From assembly GCF_000739655.1 (NCBI RefSeq), contig NZ_BATR01000051.1, forward strand, positions 62,001 through 126,000: DNA of 64,000 nucleotides, given 5' to 3'. Origin of the DNA: Verrucomicrobium sp. BvORR106. GTDB taxonomy: Bacteria; Verrucomicrobiota; Verrucomicrobiia; Verrucomicrobiales; Verrucomicrobiaceae. Both the position numbers and the translations under genes were made by a program. Each line of letters opens with the position of its first letter. The first letter of the stretch is position 1. Positions 50,241 through 59,235 of this stretch are shown here, piece by piece. The notes under the pieces are model-generated. The model was not told where the DNA came from. It made no database searches and was given only the letters and a program-made list of their open reading frames with translations.

Positions 50241-51235
50241 CCCGCCGCTCGCATGGAGGACCAGAGGCCGAGCTGTTCCATAACCTGATAGCCCGAGTCT
50301 TCTTCCTCACGCACTTGCACGGGTGGTGAAGGGATGGGGACGGGTGTCGGAGCGGGGGCTGGGCTCAGCGCTTGCTCCAGTGCCTCCACCGCCGGAGCGA
50401 CTTCTGGGGACGGAACGACAACGGTTGCGGCCAGGGCCGCATTGGCCCGGCGGGCGACTTCCAGCCAGGGAAGGGGTTCATGGCGGTTCGCGCAATGCAC
50501 CTGGGCAGAGGTGACCCCGGCGGAGTGGAGTGCGGCCGTGATCTTTTGTTTCGCCACGTTGGGGCAGTTGCAGTCTTCGCTGAGGTGACCCAGGATGACG
50601 TGCTGGAGATGCTCGTGCGCGAGGTGTTGCACGAGCTCGGCGGCCTGCTCGTTGGAGAGGTGGCCATGCCGGCCGCTGATGCGTTGTTTCGTGGCCCAGG
50701 GGCGCTTGGTATCGGCCTCCAGGAGCGGGCCATCGTAGTTGGCCTCCATGAAGAGGGTGTGCACGCCCTTCAGCCGGTCGCGGATGAGATTGGTGATGAA
50801 GCCCACGTCGCTAAGCACTCCCAGGCGGGAATCTTCATCCTGAATGAGGAAGCCCACCGGATCCACGGCATCATGAGGAACCGGGAAGCACTCAATGCGG
50901 AGATCTTGAAACTGAAAGGCCGCGCCGGTTTGCATGAGCCGCCAGCGGGGCTTGGCTTTCTCAAAGCCGCTCATGAGGGTTTCCTGGGTCAGCGGAGTGC
51001 AGAAAAGAGGCACCTCGTGCTTCCGGCAGAGGACCTCAAGACCGGCGGTGTGGTCGCCATGTTCGTGAGTCAGCAGGATGCCGTCGAGCTGGCCGACGCT
51101 CAATCCCACCTGCTCCAGCCGCTGCGTGATGCGCCGTGCGCTCAGTCCGGCATCCACGAGCAGGCAGGTGCGCTCTGTGCGAATCACCGCACAATTGCCT
51201 GAACTGCCGCTGCCGAGCACCGTGAGGGAAAGCAT
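50237..51235 (-). CDS. MBL-fold metallohydrolase, WalJ/YycJ-like
   Basis: This 332-residue protein has the metallo-beta-lactamase fold: VLGSGSSGNCAVIRTERTCL at the start, the metal motif THEHGDH (His57-x-His59-x-Asp61-His62), the His in CFPVPHDAVDPVG, and HVILGHLSEDCNCP near the end of the domain. The opening GSGSSGN is characteristic of the YycJ/WalJ exonuclease-like group. A Pro/Val-rich tail of about 60 residues follows the domain. ATG 51235 is selected since the extension to 51403 runs through a repeat and lacks family resemblance. Confidence 0.88.
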   Translation of the reverse strand: MLSLTVLGSGSSGNCAVIRTERTCLLVDAGLSARRITQRLEQVGLSVGQLDGILLTHEHGDHTAGLEVLCRKHEVPLFCTPLTQETLMSGFEKAKPRWRLMQTGAAFQFQDLRIECFPVPHDAVDPVGFLIQDEDSRLGVLSDVGFITNLIRDRLKGVHTLFMEANYDGPLLEADTKRPWATKQRISGRHGHLSNEQAAELVQHLAHEHLQHVILGHLSEDCNCPNVAKQKITAALHSAGVTSAQVHCANRHEPLPWLEVARRANAALAATVVVPSPEVAPAVEALEQALSPAPAPTPVPIPSPPVQVREEEDSGYQVMEQLGLWSSMRAAG

Positions 51236-51368
51236 GGCCGAGCTTAGCGGGAGATGGCCGTGGTGAAAAGCAGAAATGCCCGCCAAGGAACCCCAAGGGC
51301 GGCCACGAATCAGACCGCCCAAACTCCTTCGGAGTAAATTCAATACTCGCACCGACCCAACGTAGACT

Positions 51369-51432
51369 CGCTGGAAGCTCGCCAACGTTGGGCTTGTAGT
51401 CACATCCTCTTCGAGGAAGAGCTTCGACCGAG
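51369..51432. repeat. Dispersed short repeat, copy 2
   Basis: This is the second copy of the repeat at 49265-49330 in the same orientation, 2.1 kb away. The core CTCTTCGAGGAAGAG is a better hairpin than in copy 1. It lies upstream of the MBL gene in the 266-bp divergent gap that also holds the promoter of the AsmA-like gene. Confidence 0.6.
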
Positions 51433-51501
51433 CGCGGCACTTTCGTCAGTTCTCTCAGGTCTGGAGCAGATTCTTTGCACCCGTGGGAAGGGCAGGCTAT
51501 C

Positions 51502-54216
51502 ATGGCGGGAATGTATGTGTGGATCCGCCGACTGATCTTGCTGGTGCTGCTGGGCTCCGGCATCTCTGCGGCAGGGTACGTGCGGAGCGACGGGTTCTCC
51601 CGCAAATGGCGTGAGTTTGTGATCGAGCAGTTCAAGCACCGCGGGGTGTACTTGACCCTCGACCGGCTGACGCTGGATCCGTTTGAAGGCGTGGTGGCAC
51701 GGGGCATCACCGTGTTTCAAGATGCAGAGCGCAAGAGCGTGGTCGCAGAGGTGGACCGTCTGCACCTGGATCTGGACTACGGAAAGATGCTGCGCAATGA
51801 GCTCTTCCTGGAAGGGGTGGATTTGCGGGAGGCGAATTTGTCCTTCGCGGTGGATCCGGACGAGACGGACTCTGAGGTGATCAAGCTGGAGGACATCAGT
51901 GCCCGGCTCTACATGATCGGGGACCGCATTGAGGTGAGAAAAGCGGAGGCCAAGCTCTTCGGCCTGGCCCTGCATCTTCGAGGCTCAGTGCTGAAGCCCA
52001 AGTTCACCGGGCAGCGGGAGGATCCGGAAGCGGCGGAAGAGCGCAAACGCCGGCGCATGGCCTTGCTCAAAGCCCGGCGGGGGTTGATTCTGGACACGGC
52101 CCGTGTGCTCAAGCACTTCGAGACGGCGGTGGCCCCCAATCTGGATGTGGAGATCACCGGGGACCTTGCCAAGCCCGAGGAGATGAATGCGACCATGCAC
52201 CTCCGGGCGAGCAACCTCCGGCATGGCACTTATGTGTGTGAGGATCTAGATGTGCTGGCCAGCTACTCTGGCGAGACCGTGGACCTGTCGCACCTGCGGG
52301 TGCGGGATCGCCTGGGGCAGCTGGAACTGGCGGCGGCCTGGACGTTGGGGGGCAAGGACGTGGACTTTCACTTCCGCTCCACGGCGGATCTCCCCGGCCT
52401 GTGTGCAGCGGTCTTTGAGAAGGAGGCCTTCCGCGAGGTGGTCTTCTATGAACCCGTGAGTGTGCGCGCAGAAGGCATCTATCACCTCAACCAGCCGACG
52501 GCGGAAGGCGGCGGACTGCCTGTGAACTGCGTGGGGAGCGTGGATGCAGGACGGTTTGCGACCCGTGGCGAGATGCTGGAGGGGCTTTCAGGCAGCTTTG
52601 GCCTCTCTCCTGAGGGGTGGTATGTGCGCGATGTGCGCTTGAGGCACTCCACAGGGAGCCTCGGTCTGCAGGCCATGTGGAGACAGGGGGATGGCTTCAA
52701 GTATCGGGCACTGCTCCAGATGGATCCTCATGTCTTCCTGCCCTTTGCGAAGCTTCCGCAGACGCAGGAGATCATCAAGCGCTTCAAGTTCCGGCATGAG
52801 TCCAGCATCTTCGCCGAAGTGGAGGGGTCCGGGCCTTCCCCCGAGATTCCCAAGTGCGTCAACGTGGGCCGGGCGGAGCTGCACAACTTTGCCTACCGCG
52901 GCCAGGAATTCGAGCGCCTGAGTGCCGACGTCCAATTCAGCGGGCCCAGGCACAACTACACGAACGTGGAGATCGAGCGCAAAGAGGGCCGCGCCACCGC
53001 CCGGGAAGTGCGCTGTGACGATGTGGCGAAGACGGTGCAACTGACCGGGGTGCTCGCTGACCTGGATCCCGTGGCCCTGACCAGTTGTTTCAACGAACAG
53101 ACCGCAGCGGCGATCAAGCGCTACCGTTTTGACAAGAATCCCCGCGTGGAACTGGACGGGCTGATTGGCTATAAATATGGCAACAGCGACTTCAAGGTGA
53201 AGTTCAAGTCCACCGGCACCGCCCACTATGTGCTGTGGGATGAGGACTACACGGTTCACTTGCCCGCCGGGGAGCTGAAGTTCAAAGGACGTCAATTGGG
53301 CTATGCGGTGACGGGAAAGGTCTTCGGTCAGGACATGGCCTGCCGCGGCACCGCCGATCTCACCCCGGATGTGCACGACTACACCGTGTCCTTCCAGTCG
53401 GGCATCTTCCCTTATGGCGTCTTTGGCAAGCCGCTCCCCTTCGAGAAGCTCACGGCAGAGGTGGTTTGCAAAAAGGGTGTGGCAACCTTCAACGCCGGGG
53501 CGCGGCTCTTCAACGGCAGCTTCACGCTCAAGGGGAAGATCAACGACGCCATTCGTCAGCCTGCCTTCGAGGGGGAACTGCGCATGAACGGCCTGAGTTT
53601 CAAGCGGTTCGCCCGCGTGTATTCGCCCTCCAACGACACTGAAGGGGACCTGACTGGCCATTTCATCTTCACGGGTAAACTGGGTGACTGGCGGACGCTG
53701 AAGGGACGAGGTGCGCTCATCATTCTCAATGGGAACCTCTATGCGGTGCCCATCCTCGGGCCGCTTACTCCTCTGATCGGAGCCATGCTGCCCAGACCCA
53801 TGAGTGGCTACAACCTCGCCAAGGAGGCGGATTGCACTTTCCAGGTGGCCGACGGTTTTGTGAGGACGGACGACCTGGAGGCTCTCACGGGAGTGTTTCG
53901 ACTGGTTTCGAAGGGGCAGGTCGACTTCCTGGAGGATCGCATCAAATTCGAGGCGCAGGTCAAGTTCCGGGGCCTGCCGGGACTGGTGCTCTTCCCGGTC
54001 AGTGAGATCTTTGAGTATGTGGGGGAGGGCAGCGTGGGCGAGCCGATGTGGCGGCCGCGCTACTTCAGCACTACCCAGGAGAAGGAAAAGTTTCGCAAAC
54101 CGGGAGAAGCTCCCGATGTGGAATCAACTGGAGGTGCCGTGCCCAAGGCCATCCCCGTCAGTCCGTCCTCCCGCAATGGTCGAGTCCCCGTCAGTCCCGC
54201 CCGGAAGAGTCCTTGA
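51502..54216 (+). CDS. AsmA-like inner-membrane/periplasmic protein
   Basis: This 904-residue protein has an N-terminal membrane helix (WIRRLILLVLLGSGISAAGYV) and a very long beta-rich periplasmic part. The C-terminal portion, including GDLTGHFIFTGKLGDWRTLK and GPLTPLIGAMLPRPMSGYNL, resembles the AsmA_2 domain of AsmA/TamB/YhdP-type proteins, which form hydrophobic grooves and help move phospholipids between membranes. The tail after about residue 860 is Pro/Ser-rich. ATG 51502 is taken; ATG 51511 is equally possible. Confidence 0.82.
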   Translation: MAGMYVWIRRLILLVLLGSGISAAGYVRSDGFSRKWREFVIEQFKHRGVYLTLDRLTLDPFEGVVARGITVFQDAERKSVVAEVDRLHLDLDYGKMLRNELFLEGVDLREANLSFAVDPDETDSEVIKLEDISARLYMIGDRIEVRKAEAKLFGLALHLRGSVLKPKFTGQREDPEAAEERKRRRMALLKARRGLILDTARVLKHFETAVAPNLDVEITGDLAKPEEMNATMHLRASNLRHGTYVCEDLDVLASYSGETVDLSHLRVRDRLGQLELAAAWTLGGKDVDFHFRSTADLPGLCAAVFEKEAFREVVFYEPVSVRAEGIYHLNQPTAEGGGLPVNCVGSVDAGRFATRGEMLEGLSGSFGLSPEGWYVRDVRLRHSTGSLGLQAMWRQGDGFKYRALLQMDPHVFLPFAKLPQTQEIIKRFKFRHESSIFAEVEGSGPSPEIPKCVNVGRAELHNFAYRGQEFERLSADVQFSGPRHNYTNVEIERKEGRATAREVRCDDVAKTVQLTGVLADLDPVALTSCFNEQTAAAIKRYRFDKNPRVELDGLIGYKYGNSDFKVKFKSTGTAHYVLWDEDYTVHLPAGELKFKGRQLGYAVTGKVFGQDMACRGTADLTPDVHDYTVSFQSGIFPYGVFGKPLPFEKLTAEVVCKKGVATFNAGARLFNGSFTLKGKINDAIRQPAFEGELRMNGLSFKRFARVYSPSNDTEGDLTGHFIFTGKLGDWRTLKGRGALIILNGNLYAVPILGPLTPLIGAMLPRPMSGYNLAKEADCTFQVADGFVRTDDLEALTGVFRLVSKGQVDFLEDRIKFEAQVKFRGLPGLVLFPVSEIFEYVGEGSVGEPMWRPRYFSTTQEKEKFRKPGEAPDVESTGGAVPKAIPVSPSSRNGRVPVSPARKSP

Positions 54217-54284
54217 TCTGGTCCAGCAAGATAGCCCTTGCATCCCTCTGCGGACGGGATGATGCACCGTAGCCCATCCCCACG

Positions 54285-54830
54285 ATGCCCGAGACTGAGA
54301 CAGCCCATTGGTATTGCGTTCATACCAAACCCAAGTGTGAACATCTCGCGGCGGCCTCCATGCGCCAGTTGGAGAATGTGGAGACTTTCTGTCCGCGCAT
54401 CCGTTTTCAGCGCAGCACGCCCCGGGGCAAGGTGTGGTTTGTGGAGGCCCTCTTCCCCAGCTACTTCTTTGCCCGCTTCCTGTACTCGGCCTCTCACCGC
54501 GGGGTCAAACACACCCACAACGTCATCCGGATCGTGGGTTTTGGAGGGGATCCCGCTCCCATCCCGGACTTCACCATCGAGAGCCTCCGGGAGGAGATGC
54601 AAGGGGCTGAATTGCGTGAGGTGAAGTTTGGGGTGGAGGTGGGGGATACCGTGGAAGTGGCAGAAGGCCCGATGCGCGGCCTGAAAGGGATCGTGGAGAG
54701 CCTGGCCAGCGGTGAACAACGCGTGAAGCTACTCCTTGAGTTCCTCGGCCGCCAAAGTCTGGTGGAGGTGCAGGCATCCAAGCTGCTCAGCGAAAAAGCG
54801 CCGCGAGATGTGATGGCGGCGAAGAAGTGA
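54285..54830 (+). CDS. NusG paralogue (NGN-KOW antiterminator, RfaH/LoaP-like)
   Basis: This 181-residue protein has an NGN domain (HWYCVHTKPKCEHLAAASMR, then LFPSYFFARF) and a C-terminal KOW segment (GDTVEVAEGPMRGLKGIVES). It binds RNA polymerase and changes elongation. It is unlikely to be the housekeeping NusG because no secE or ribosomal protein gene lies nearby. RfaH, UpxY and LoaP paralogues typically stand at the head of polysaccharide operons, and a surface-polysaccharide cluster begins about 1.5 kb downstream. Confidence 0.88.
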   Translation: MPETETAHWYCVHTKPKCEHLAAASMRQLENVETFCPRIRFQRSTPRGKVWFVEALFPSYFFARFLYSASHRGVKHTHNVIRIVGFGGDPAPIPDFTIESLREEMQGAELREVKFGVEVGDTVEVAEGPMRGLKGIVESLASGEQRVKLLLEFLGRQSLVEVQASKLLSEKAPRDVMAAKK

Positions 54831-55252
54831 CGGCCACCCTCAGTTGGCGATTTCTAGATCGAGAGTGGAAAGAACGCTTGCAAAGCAGGAGTGGGAATTT
54901 TTTATTTTTACCGACCTTTTAACTTTCCAAAGAGGTTGCGCGCTATAGAATTACCATAATTGTGATGATTTCCGAATTTGAGACGTTGAGGATGCTTTTA
55001 GTGTCTGCGGCCGCTCCATCGGGAATCAGCAGCATAGCCCCCTTTACCGGTGCGCTTTGCCAGTAATAAAAACGACGTGCTGACGGCGAACGGTTCTGGC
55101 GAGGCCCAGTCGACCGGGGGCGGCAGCTTGGAAAAGTGGCAAGCGCCATCAATTGCGGCGCTCGGGGGCTGGTGAGATTTCGACGAATCACTTGCGCGGC
55201 GGCCCCACCCGCGGAATTTGCCCATCCCCCCTTTTCTACAAGGGACCCGATC
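54831..55252 (+). promoter_or_regulatory. 422-bp leader upstream of DAHP synthase
   Basis: No gene is supported here. The first 130 bp are AT-rich (T/A runs around 54898-54970) and probably contain a promoter, but no hexamer pair with correct spacing could be fixed. At the 3' end CCCTT (55229-55233) can pair with AAGGG (55240-55244) and so cover the Shine-Dalgarno AGGGA at 55241-55245, 7 nt before the ATG. This might modulate translation of the aroma-pathway gene. Confidence 0.45.
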
Positions 55253-56329
55253 ATGAGTGACAAGCACCGCACAGACGACCTTCGCATCGAGCACATTCGC
55301 GACCTTGTGTCGCCGAGCATTTTCATGGACCAGATCCCTCTGGGGGAGGTTCACGAAGACTTTGTGACGGGCTCTCGTCAGTCGGCCGAAGATATTCTGC
55401 TGGGCCGCAGTGACCGCCTCCTGGTGGTGGTCGGCCCGTGCTCCATCCATGACCCCAAGGCCGCGCTGGAATACGCGGAGCTGCTCCAGGAAGCCCGCCA
55501 GAAATACGCCGGCGAGCTGGAACTGGTGATGCGCGTCTATTTTGAGAAGCCGCGGACGACCGTAGGCTGGAAGGGCTTCATCAATGACCCCGGCCTGGAC
55601 GAGAGCTTCGACATCAACACCGGCTTGCGGGAGGCCCGCAAGCTCCTGGTGAAGATCGCGGAGATGGGTGTGCCGGCCGGCACGGAGTTTCTGGATGTGA
55701 TTACGCCGCAGTACATCGCGGACGTGGTGACGTGGGGGGCCATCGGTGCCCGTACCACGGAGAGCCAGGTGCACCGTCAGCTGGCATCCGGCCTCTCCAT
55801 GCCCGTAGGCTTCAAGAATGGCACGGATGGCAACATCCAGATCGCACTGGACGCCATCGCGGCAGCCCAGGGCTCGCATGTTTTTCTCTCCGTGACCAAG
55901 CACGGCACGGCGGCGATCGTCCAGACCAAAGGAAACAACGCCTGCCATGTCATTCTGCGCGGCGGCAAGGCCTCGCCCAACTATGATGCGGCCAGCGTGA
56001 GCAACGCGGTGGAACAGCTTCGTTCCCGCGGCCTGCCTCCCCATCTGATGGTGGACTGCAGCCATGGCAACAGCCTGAAGGACTACAGCCGCCAGCCGCT
56101 GGTGGCGAAGGACATCGCCTCCCAGATCGCTTCCGGCAGCACGGGAGTGACCGGCGTCATGATCGAGAGCCACCTCTGCGGCGGCCGCCAGGATGTGAAG
56201 CCAGGCCAGGAACTCACCTATGGCCAGAGCATCACGGACGCCTGCGTCGCGTGGGACACCACGCTGGAGATGTTTGACGATCTTGCCGCAGCCGTCCGGG
56301 CCCGGCGTGAAATTGCTCCGAAAGCGTAA
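55253..56329 (+). CDS. aroG: 3-deoxy-7-phosphoheptulonate synthase (AroG/F/H type)
   Basis: This 358-residue enzyme condenses phosphoenolpyruvate and erythrose 4-phosphate, the first step of the shikimate pathway. Class I motifs are plain: VVVGPCSIHDPKAALEYAEL, MRVYFEKPRTTVGWKG, GARTTESQVHRQLASGLSMP, ILRGGKASPNYD and MVDCSHGNSLKD, holding the metal Cys, His, Glu and Asp. ATG 55253 has a good ribosome-binding site and the usual N-terminus; an upstream in-frame start would add 39 Ala/Arg-rich residues. It is 51 bp ahead of a heptose kinase gene. Confidence 0.95.
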   Translation: MSDKHRTDDLRIEHIRDLVSPSIFMDQIPLGEVHEDFVTGSRQSAEDILLGRSDRLLVVVGPCSIHDPKAALEYAELLQEARQKYAGELELVMRVYFEKPRTTVGWKGFINDPGLDESFDINTGLREARKLLVKIAEMGVPAGTEFLDVITPQYIADVVTWGAIGARTTESQVHRQLASGLSMPVGFKNGTDGNIQIALDAIAAAQGSHVFLSVTKHGTAAIVQTKGNNACHVILRGGKASPNYDAASVSNAVEQLRSRGLPPHLMVDCSHGNSLKDYSRQPLVAKDIASQIASGSTGVTGVMIESHLCGGRQDVKPGQELTYGQSITDACVAWDTTLEMFDDLAAAVRARREIAPKA

Positions 56330-56380
56330 AGGGACCGAACCCCGGCCCGTCCAGACAGTGATACAGATTCCCGCCACCGC

Positions 56381-57367
56381 GTGACCTCAGCCGACCTCGA
56401 CCGCTTCCGCCAGACCCGCATCCTCGTCATCGGGGATGTGATGCTGGACCACTTCGTCCGGGGCAACGTGCGCCGGATCTCACCCGAAGCACCGGTGCCG
56501 GTGGTGGAAGTCACGGAGGAGACTTTCAACCCAGGTGGAGCTGCCAACGTGGCCTGCAACATCGGTGGTTTCTCCAATCAAGTCTCTTTGATGGGGCGCA
56601 TCGGGCGGGATCATGCGGCGGATCATCTGGGGCGCCTGCTTCAGAGTGAAGGCGTGGGCACCCAGTCCATGCTGGTGAGCAACACGATCCCGACCATCTC
56701 AAAAGCCCGCGTGGTGGCCCGGCAGCAGCAGATCGTGCGGGTGGACCGCGAGAAGCTCGTGGCCCTGACCGCCGAGGAGCTTGAGGAAGTGGAGCAGAAG
56801 CTGACCGCCGCCGCGGGCTCGCTGGATGCGATCATTCTGGAAGACTATGGCAAGGGGTTTATCACGGAGGCGCTCATGCGCACGGTGACCCGCATTGCCC
56901 AGGCCGCCAACATCCTGGTGACGGTGGATCCGTCTCCTCGCAATCCGCTGCCTTGGAGCGGGGTGAGCCTGGTGAAACCCAACCGGCTGGAAGCCTTTGC
57001 CGCGGCCGGGTTGGAAGATCACCATCTGGCCGTCCCTGCGGAGCAGAATGAAGAACTGCTGCGAGTGGGGCGAACCCTCCTGGAGCGCTGGGACACCCCC
57101 ATGGTGCTGGTGACGCTGGGTGAGCAGGGCATGATGCTCTTCCGCCGTGATGAGGCCCCGCACCACATTCCCACGCGGGCTCGTGAGGTCTATGACGTGA
57201 GCGGCGCGGGAGACACGGCCATCGCCGTGCTGACCATGGCGCTGGCCAGTGGGATGGATCCCGTGCAGGCCGCAGACGTGGCCAACCATGCCAGCGGCAT
57301 CGTCGTGGGCAAGCTGGGCACCGCCTGCGTGACGCCTGCGGAGCTGCTGGCGGCCTACGGCCAGTAA
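56381..57367 (+). CDS. hldA: D-glycero-beta-D-manno-heptose-7-phosphate kinase
   Basis: This 328-residue PfkB-family kinase has the HldE/RfaE domain 1 signature: ILVIGDVMLDHFVRGNVRRI near the start and REVYDVSGAGDTAIAVLTMA with the catalytic Asp near the end. It phosphorylates heptose 7-phosphate at C1 in ADP-heptose synthesis for lipopolysaccharide core. It starts with GTG. The C-terminal nucleotidyltransferase half of bifunctional HldE is absent, so HldC must be elsewhere. gmhA, which makes its substrate, lies about 1.9 kb downstream. Confidence 0.92.
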   Translation: MTSADLDRFRQTRILVIGDVMLDHFVRGNVRRISPEAPVPVVEVTEETFNPGGAANVACNIGGFSNQVSLMGRIGRDHAADHLGRLLQSEGVGTQSMLVSNTIPTISKARVVARQQQIVRVDREKLVALTAEELEEVEQKLTAAAGSLDAIILEDYGKGFITEALMRTVTRIAQAANILVTVDPSPRNPLPWSGVSLVKPNRLEAFAAAGLEDHHLAVPAEQNEELLRVGRTLLERWDTPMVLVTLGEQGMMLFRRDEAPHHIPTRAREVYDVSGAGDTAIAVLTMALASGMDPVQAADVANHASGIVVGKLGTACVTPAELLAAYGQ

Positions 57368-57409
57368 GCCCCCTGGTGGGCATCAGGACATCGTTTCCTG
57401 AATACATTC

Positions 57410-58363
57410 ATGAACTACGTGTTTGCCAAAGAGGTTGGCCCGCTGCGGTATGTGTGGCGGAGGTGTCTTTGGAAGCTGCTCCAGACTCTGGACGGGCGCC
57501 CTTCGGACTACCCCCTGCCCACGGGATTGCGACTGCCTTTCCCGAGAGGAAACTTCTTCGCCTCGGACGTTTTCGTCACGCAGGGGTCCGTGGATTGGAA
57601 TGCCGAGCACATCCTGGCGCGGTATCTGATGGAGCATCCGGGGGGGCGGCAGGGTGATTTCCTCGATGTCGGCTCGCACATCGGATACTATGCGCTGCTC
57701 CTGGCTCCGCTGGTGCGGCAGGTGTACGCCTTTGAGCCGGATCCGAGAAACCGCGAGGCCATGGCCCGCACGGCCGCCCGTGCCGCCAATGTGGAGGTGG
57801 TGGAAAAGGCGGTGGCGGATCAGGATGGCCTGGTGGGCTTCTGTGAAGGGGAGGCATCCTCCGTCAGCCATCTTGCCGACAAGGCGGAAGACGCCCAGCA
57901 GTCGGTGGAGGCGGTGACGCTGGATCGGTTTGTGGATGAACGGCAGCTCCGGCCCCTGGCGGTGAAGGTGGACATTGAAGGGTTCGACATCCTTGCGCTG
58001 GAAGGCGCGCGCCGAACGGCCCGCCAGCACCGGCCTGTCTTCCTGGTGGAGTTCAACCTGGAAGACGAGCGGCCCAATTCCCACGAACGCTTGGGCACGT
58101 TTCTGGACGAGGTGGGTTATGAACTTCTGGCCATCGTCAGAACCGAGGCCGGACCGTTTCGCTGTGAATACGAGTTCAAGAAGCTGTCCGCCTCCGAGGT
58201 GGCGGCTGCGCACACGAAGATGTTGTTCCTTGTACCTGCGGGGAACCGGTGGTTCGCAGTGTGCATGCAGCGCCGCCCGCGCTGGAGTTCCCTCGAACTC
58301 CGGCCTGCCGGCGTGGCTCGTGTGCTGACCGAGAATGTGCAACCCTCCAACCCCGAAGCATGA
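57410..58363 (+). CDS. FkbM family SAM-dependent methyltransferase
   Basis: This 317-residue protein shows the FkbM fold: FLDVGSHIGYYALLLAPLVR (SAM-binding loop), VYAFEPDPRNREAMARTAAR, then VTLDRFVDERQLRPLAVKVD and LVEFNLEDERPN. FkbM enzymes O-methylate sugars or polyketides. Here it probably caps or decorates a surface glycan. Its stop overlaps the next gene's start by 4 nt (ATGA). Confidence 0.88.
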   Translation: MNYVFAKEVGPLRYVWRRCLWKLLQTLDGRPSDYPLPTGLRLPFPRGNFFASDVFVTQGSVDWNAEHILARYLMEHPGGRQGDFLDVGSHIGYYALLLAPLVRQVYAFEPDPRNREAMARTAARAANVEVVEKAVADQDGLVGFCEGEASSVSHLADKAEDAQQSVEAVTLDRFVDERQLRPLAVKVDIEGFDILALEGARRTARQHRPVFLVEFNLEDERPNSHERLGTFLDEVGYELLAIVRTEAGPFRCEYEFKKLSASEVAAAHTKMLFLVPAGNRWFAVCMQRRPRWSSLELRPAGVARVLTENVQPSNPEA

Positions 58364-59208
58364 TGAAAAGTTCGACGGATGAAGCCCGGCCGGCGGTTCA
58401 CAAGGCGCCTGTGACGGGTGTGGTGGTGAGCTTCAACGAGGCGGATCTCCTGGAGCGCTGCCTGCCCTCGCTCGCCTTCTGCGATGAGGTGCTGGTGGTG
58501 AACATGGAATGCACGGACGCCACGCCAGAAGTGGCCGCCCGGCATGGAGCGCGGATGGTGAAACATCACCGCGTGCCCACGGTGGAACTGGTGCTGGAGT
58601 GGGCCTCCGCCGAGGCGAAGAATGACTGGATCCTCAGCATCGATCCTGATGAGGTGGTGGACCCCAAGCTGGGGCGGCAGATCACCGAGCTGGTGACAGG
58701 ACCGGAAGAGCCCAAGATTGCCCGGGTGGAGCTGCCCTGGTTGTTCTACTTCAAAGACCACGCCCTCAAGGGCACCTACTGGGGAGGGGTGAACTACAAG
58801 CGGGGCACCATGTACCACCGCCACCGGGTCACCCATGTGCAGCATGTCCACCACCGACCCACCGCAAATGAGGGGTTTGAATCCCGCGCCATTCCGTGGG
58901 AGGGGGACAATGTCTTGCATCACTACTGGATGACCAGCTACGCCAAGTTCGTGGAGAAGCACCTCCGCTACATCAAGCTTGAAGGGCCCCGCCGCCAACA
59001 CGCCGGGCAGAAGTTCTCATGGTGGAAGACCATCTGGGACACAGGCTTCTCCTTCGCCTGGTCGGTCATCCGGCGTCAAGGTTACAAAGATGGCATGGTA
59101 GGGCTGGGGTTGAGCGGTCTGTACGCATGGTATGTTGGTTCCAGCTGGCTCTCCCTGCGACGGCTGGAGAAAGAATTGAAAACTTCCCAGACCGCTCCGA
59201 AGGCGTAG
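58360..59208 (+). CDS. WaaE/KdtX-like family 2 glycosyltransferase
   Basis: This 282-residue GT2 enzyme has GVVVSFNEADLLERCLPSLA (nucleotide-sugar binding), DEVLVVNMECTDATPEVAAR and the metal motif WILSIDPDEVVDP. The sequence EWASAEAKNDWILSIDPDE closely follows the lipopolysaccharide core glucosyltransferase WaaE family, which adds glucose to core heptose. The gene starts ATGATG at 58360, overlapping fkbM. A hydrophobic C-terminal segment (LGLSGLYAWYVGSSWLSL) may tether it to the membrane. Confidence 0.88.
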   Translation: MMKSSTDEARPAVHKAPVTGVVVSFNEADLLERCLPSLAFCDEVLVVNMECTDATPEVAARHGARMVKHHRVPTVELVLEWASAEAKNDWILSIDPDEVVDPKLGRQITELVTGPEEPKIARVELPWLFYFKDHALKGTYWGGVNYKRGTMYHRHRVTHVQHVHHRPTANEGFESRAIPWEGDNVLHHYWMTSYAKFVEKHLRYIKLEGPRRQHAGQKFSWWKTIWDTGFSFAWSVIRRQGYKDGMVGLGLSGLYAWYVGSSWLSLRRLEKELKTSQTAPKA

Positions 59209-59235
59209 ATTCCGGCCCGCCACACACCCTATTTC

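Noticed and set aside
54965-55069. 34-codon frame (MISEFETLRML...) as an attenuator peptide for DAHP synthase
   Set aside because: It contains few aromatic codons and no adjacent terminator/antiterminator pair is visible.
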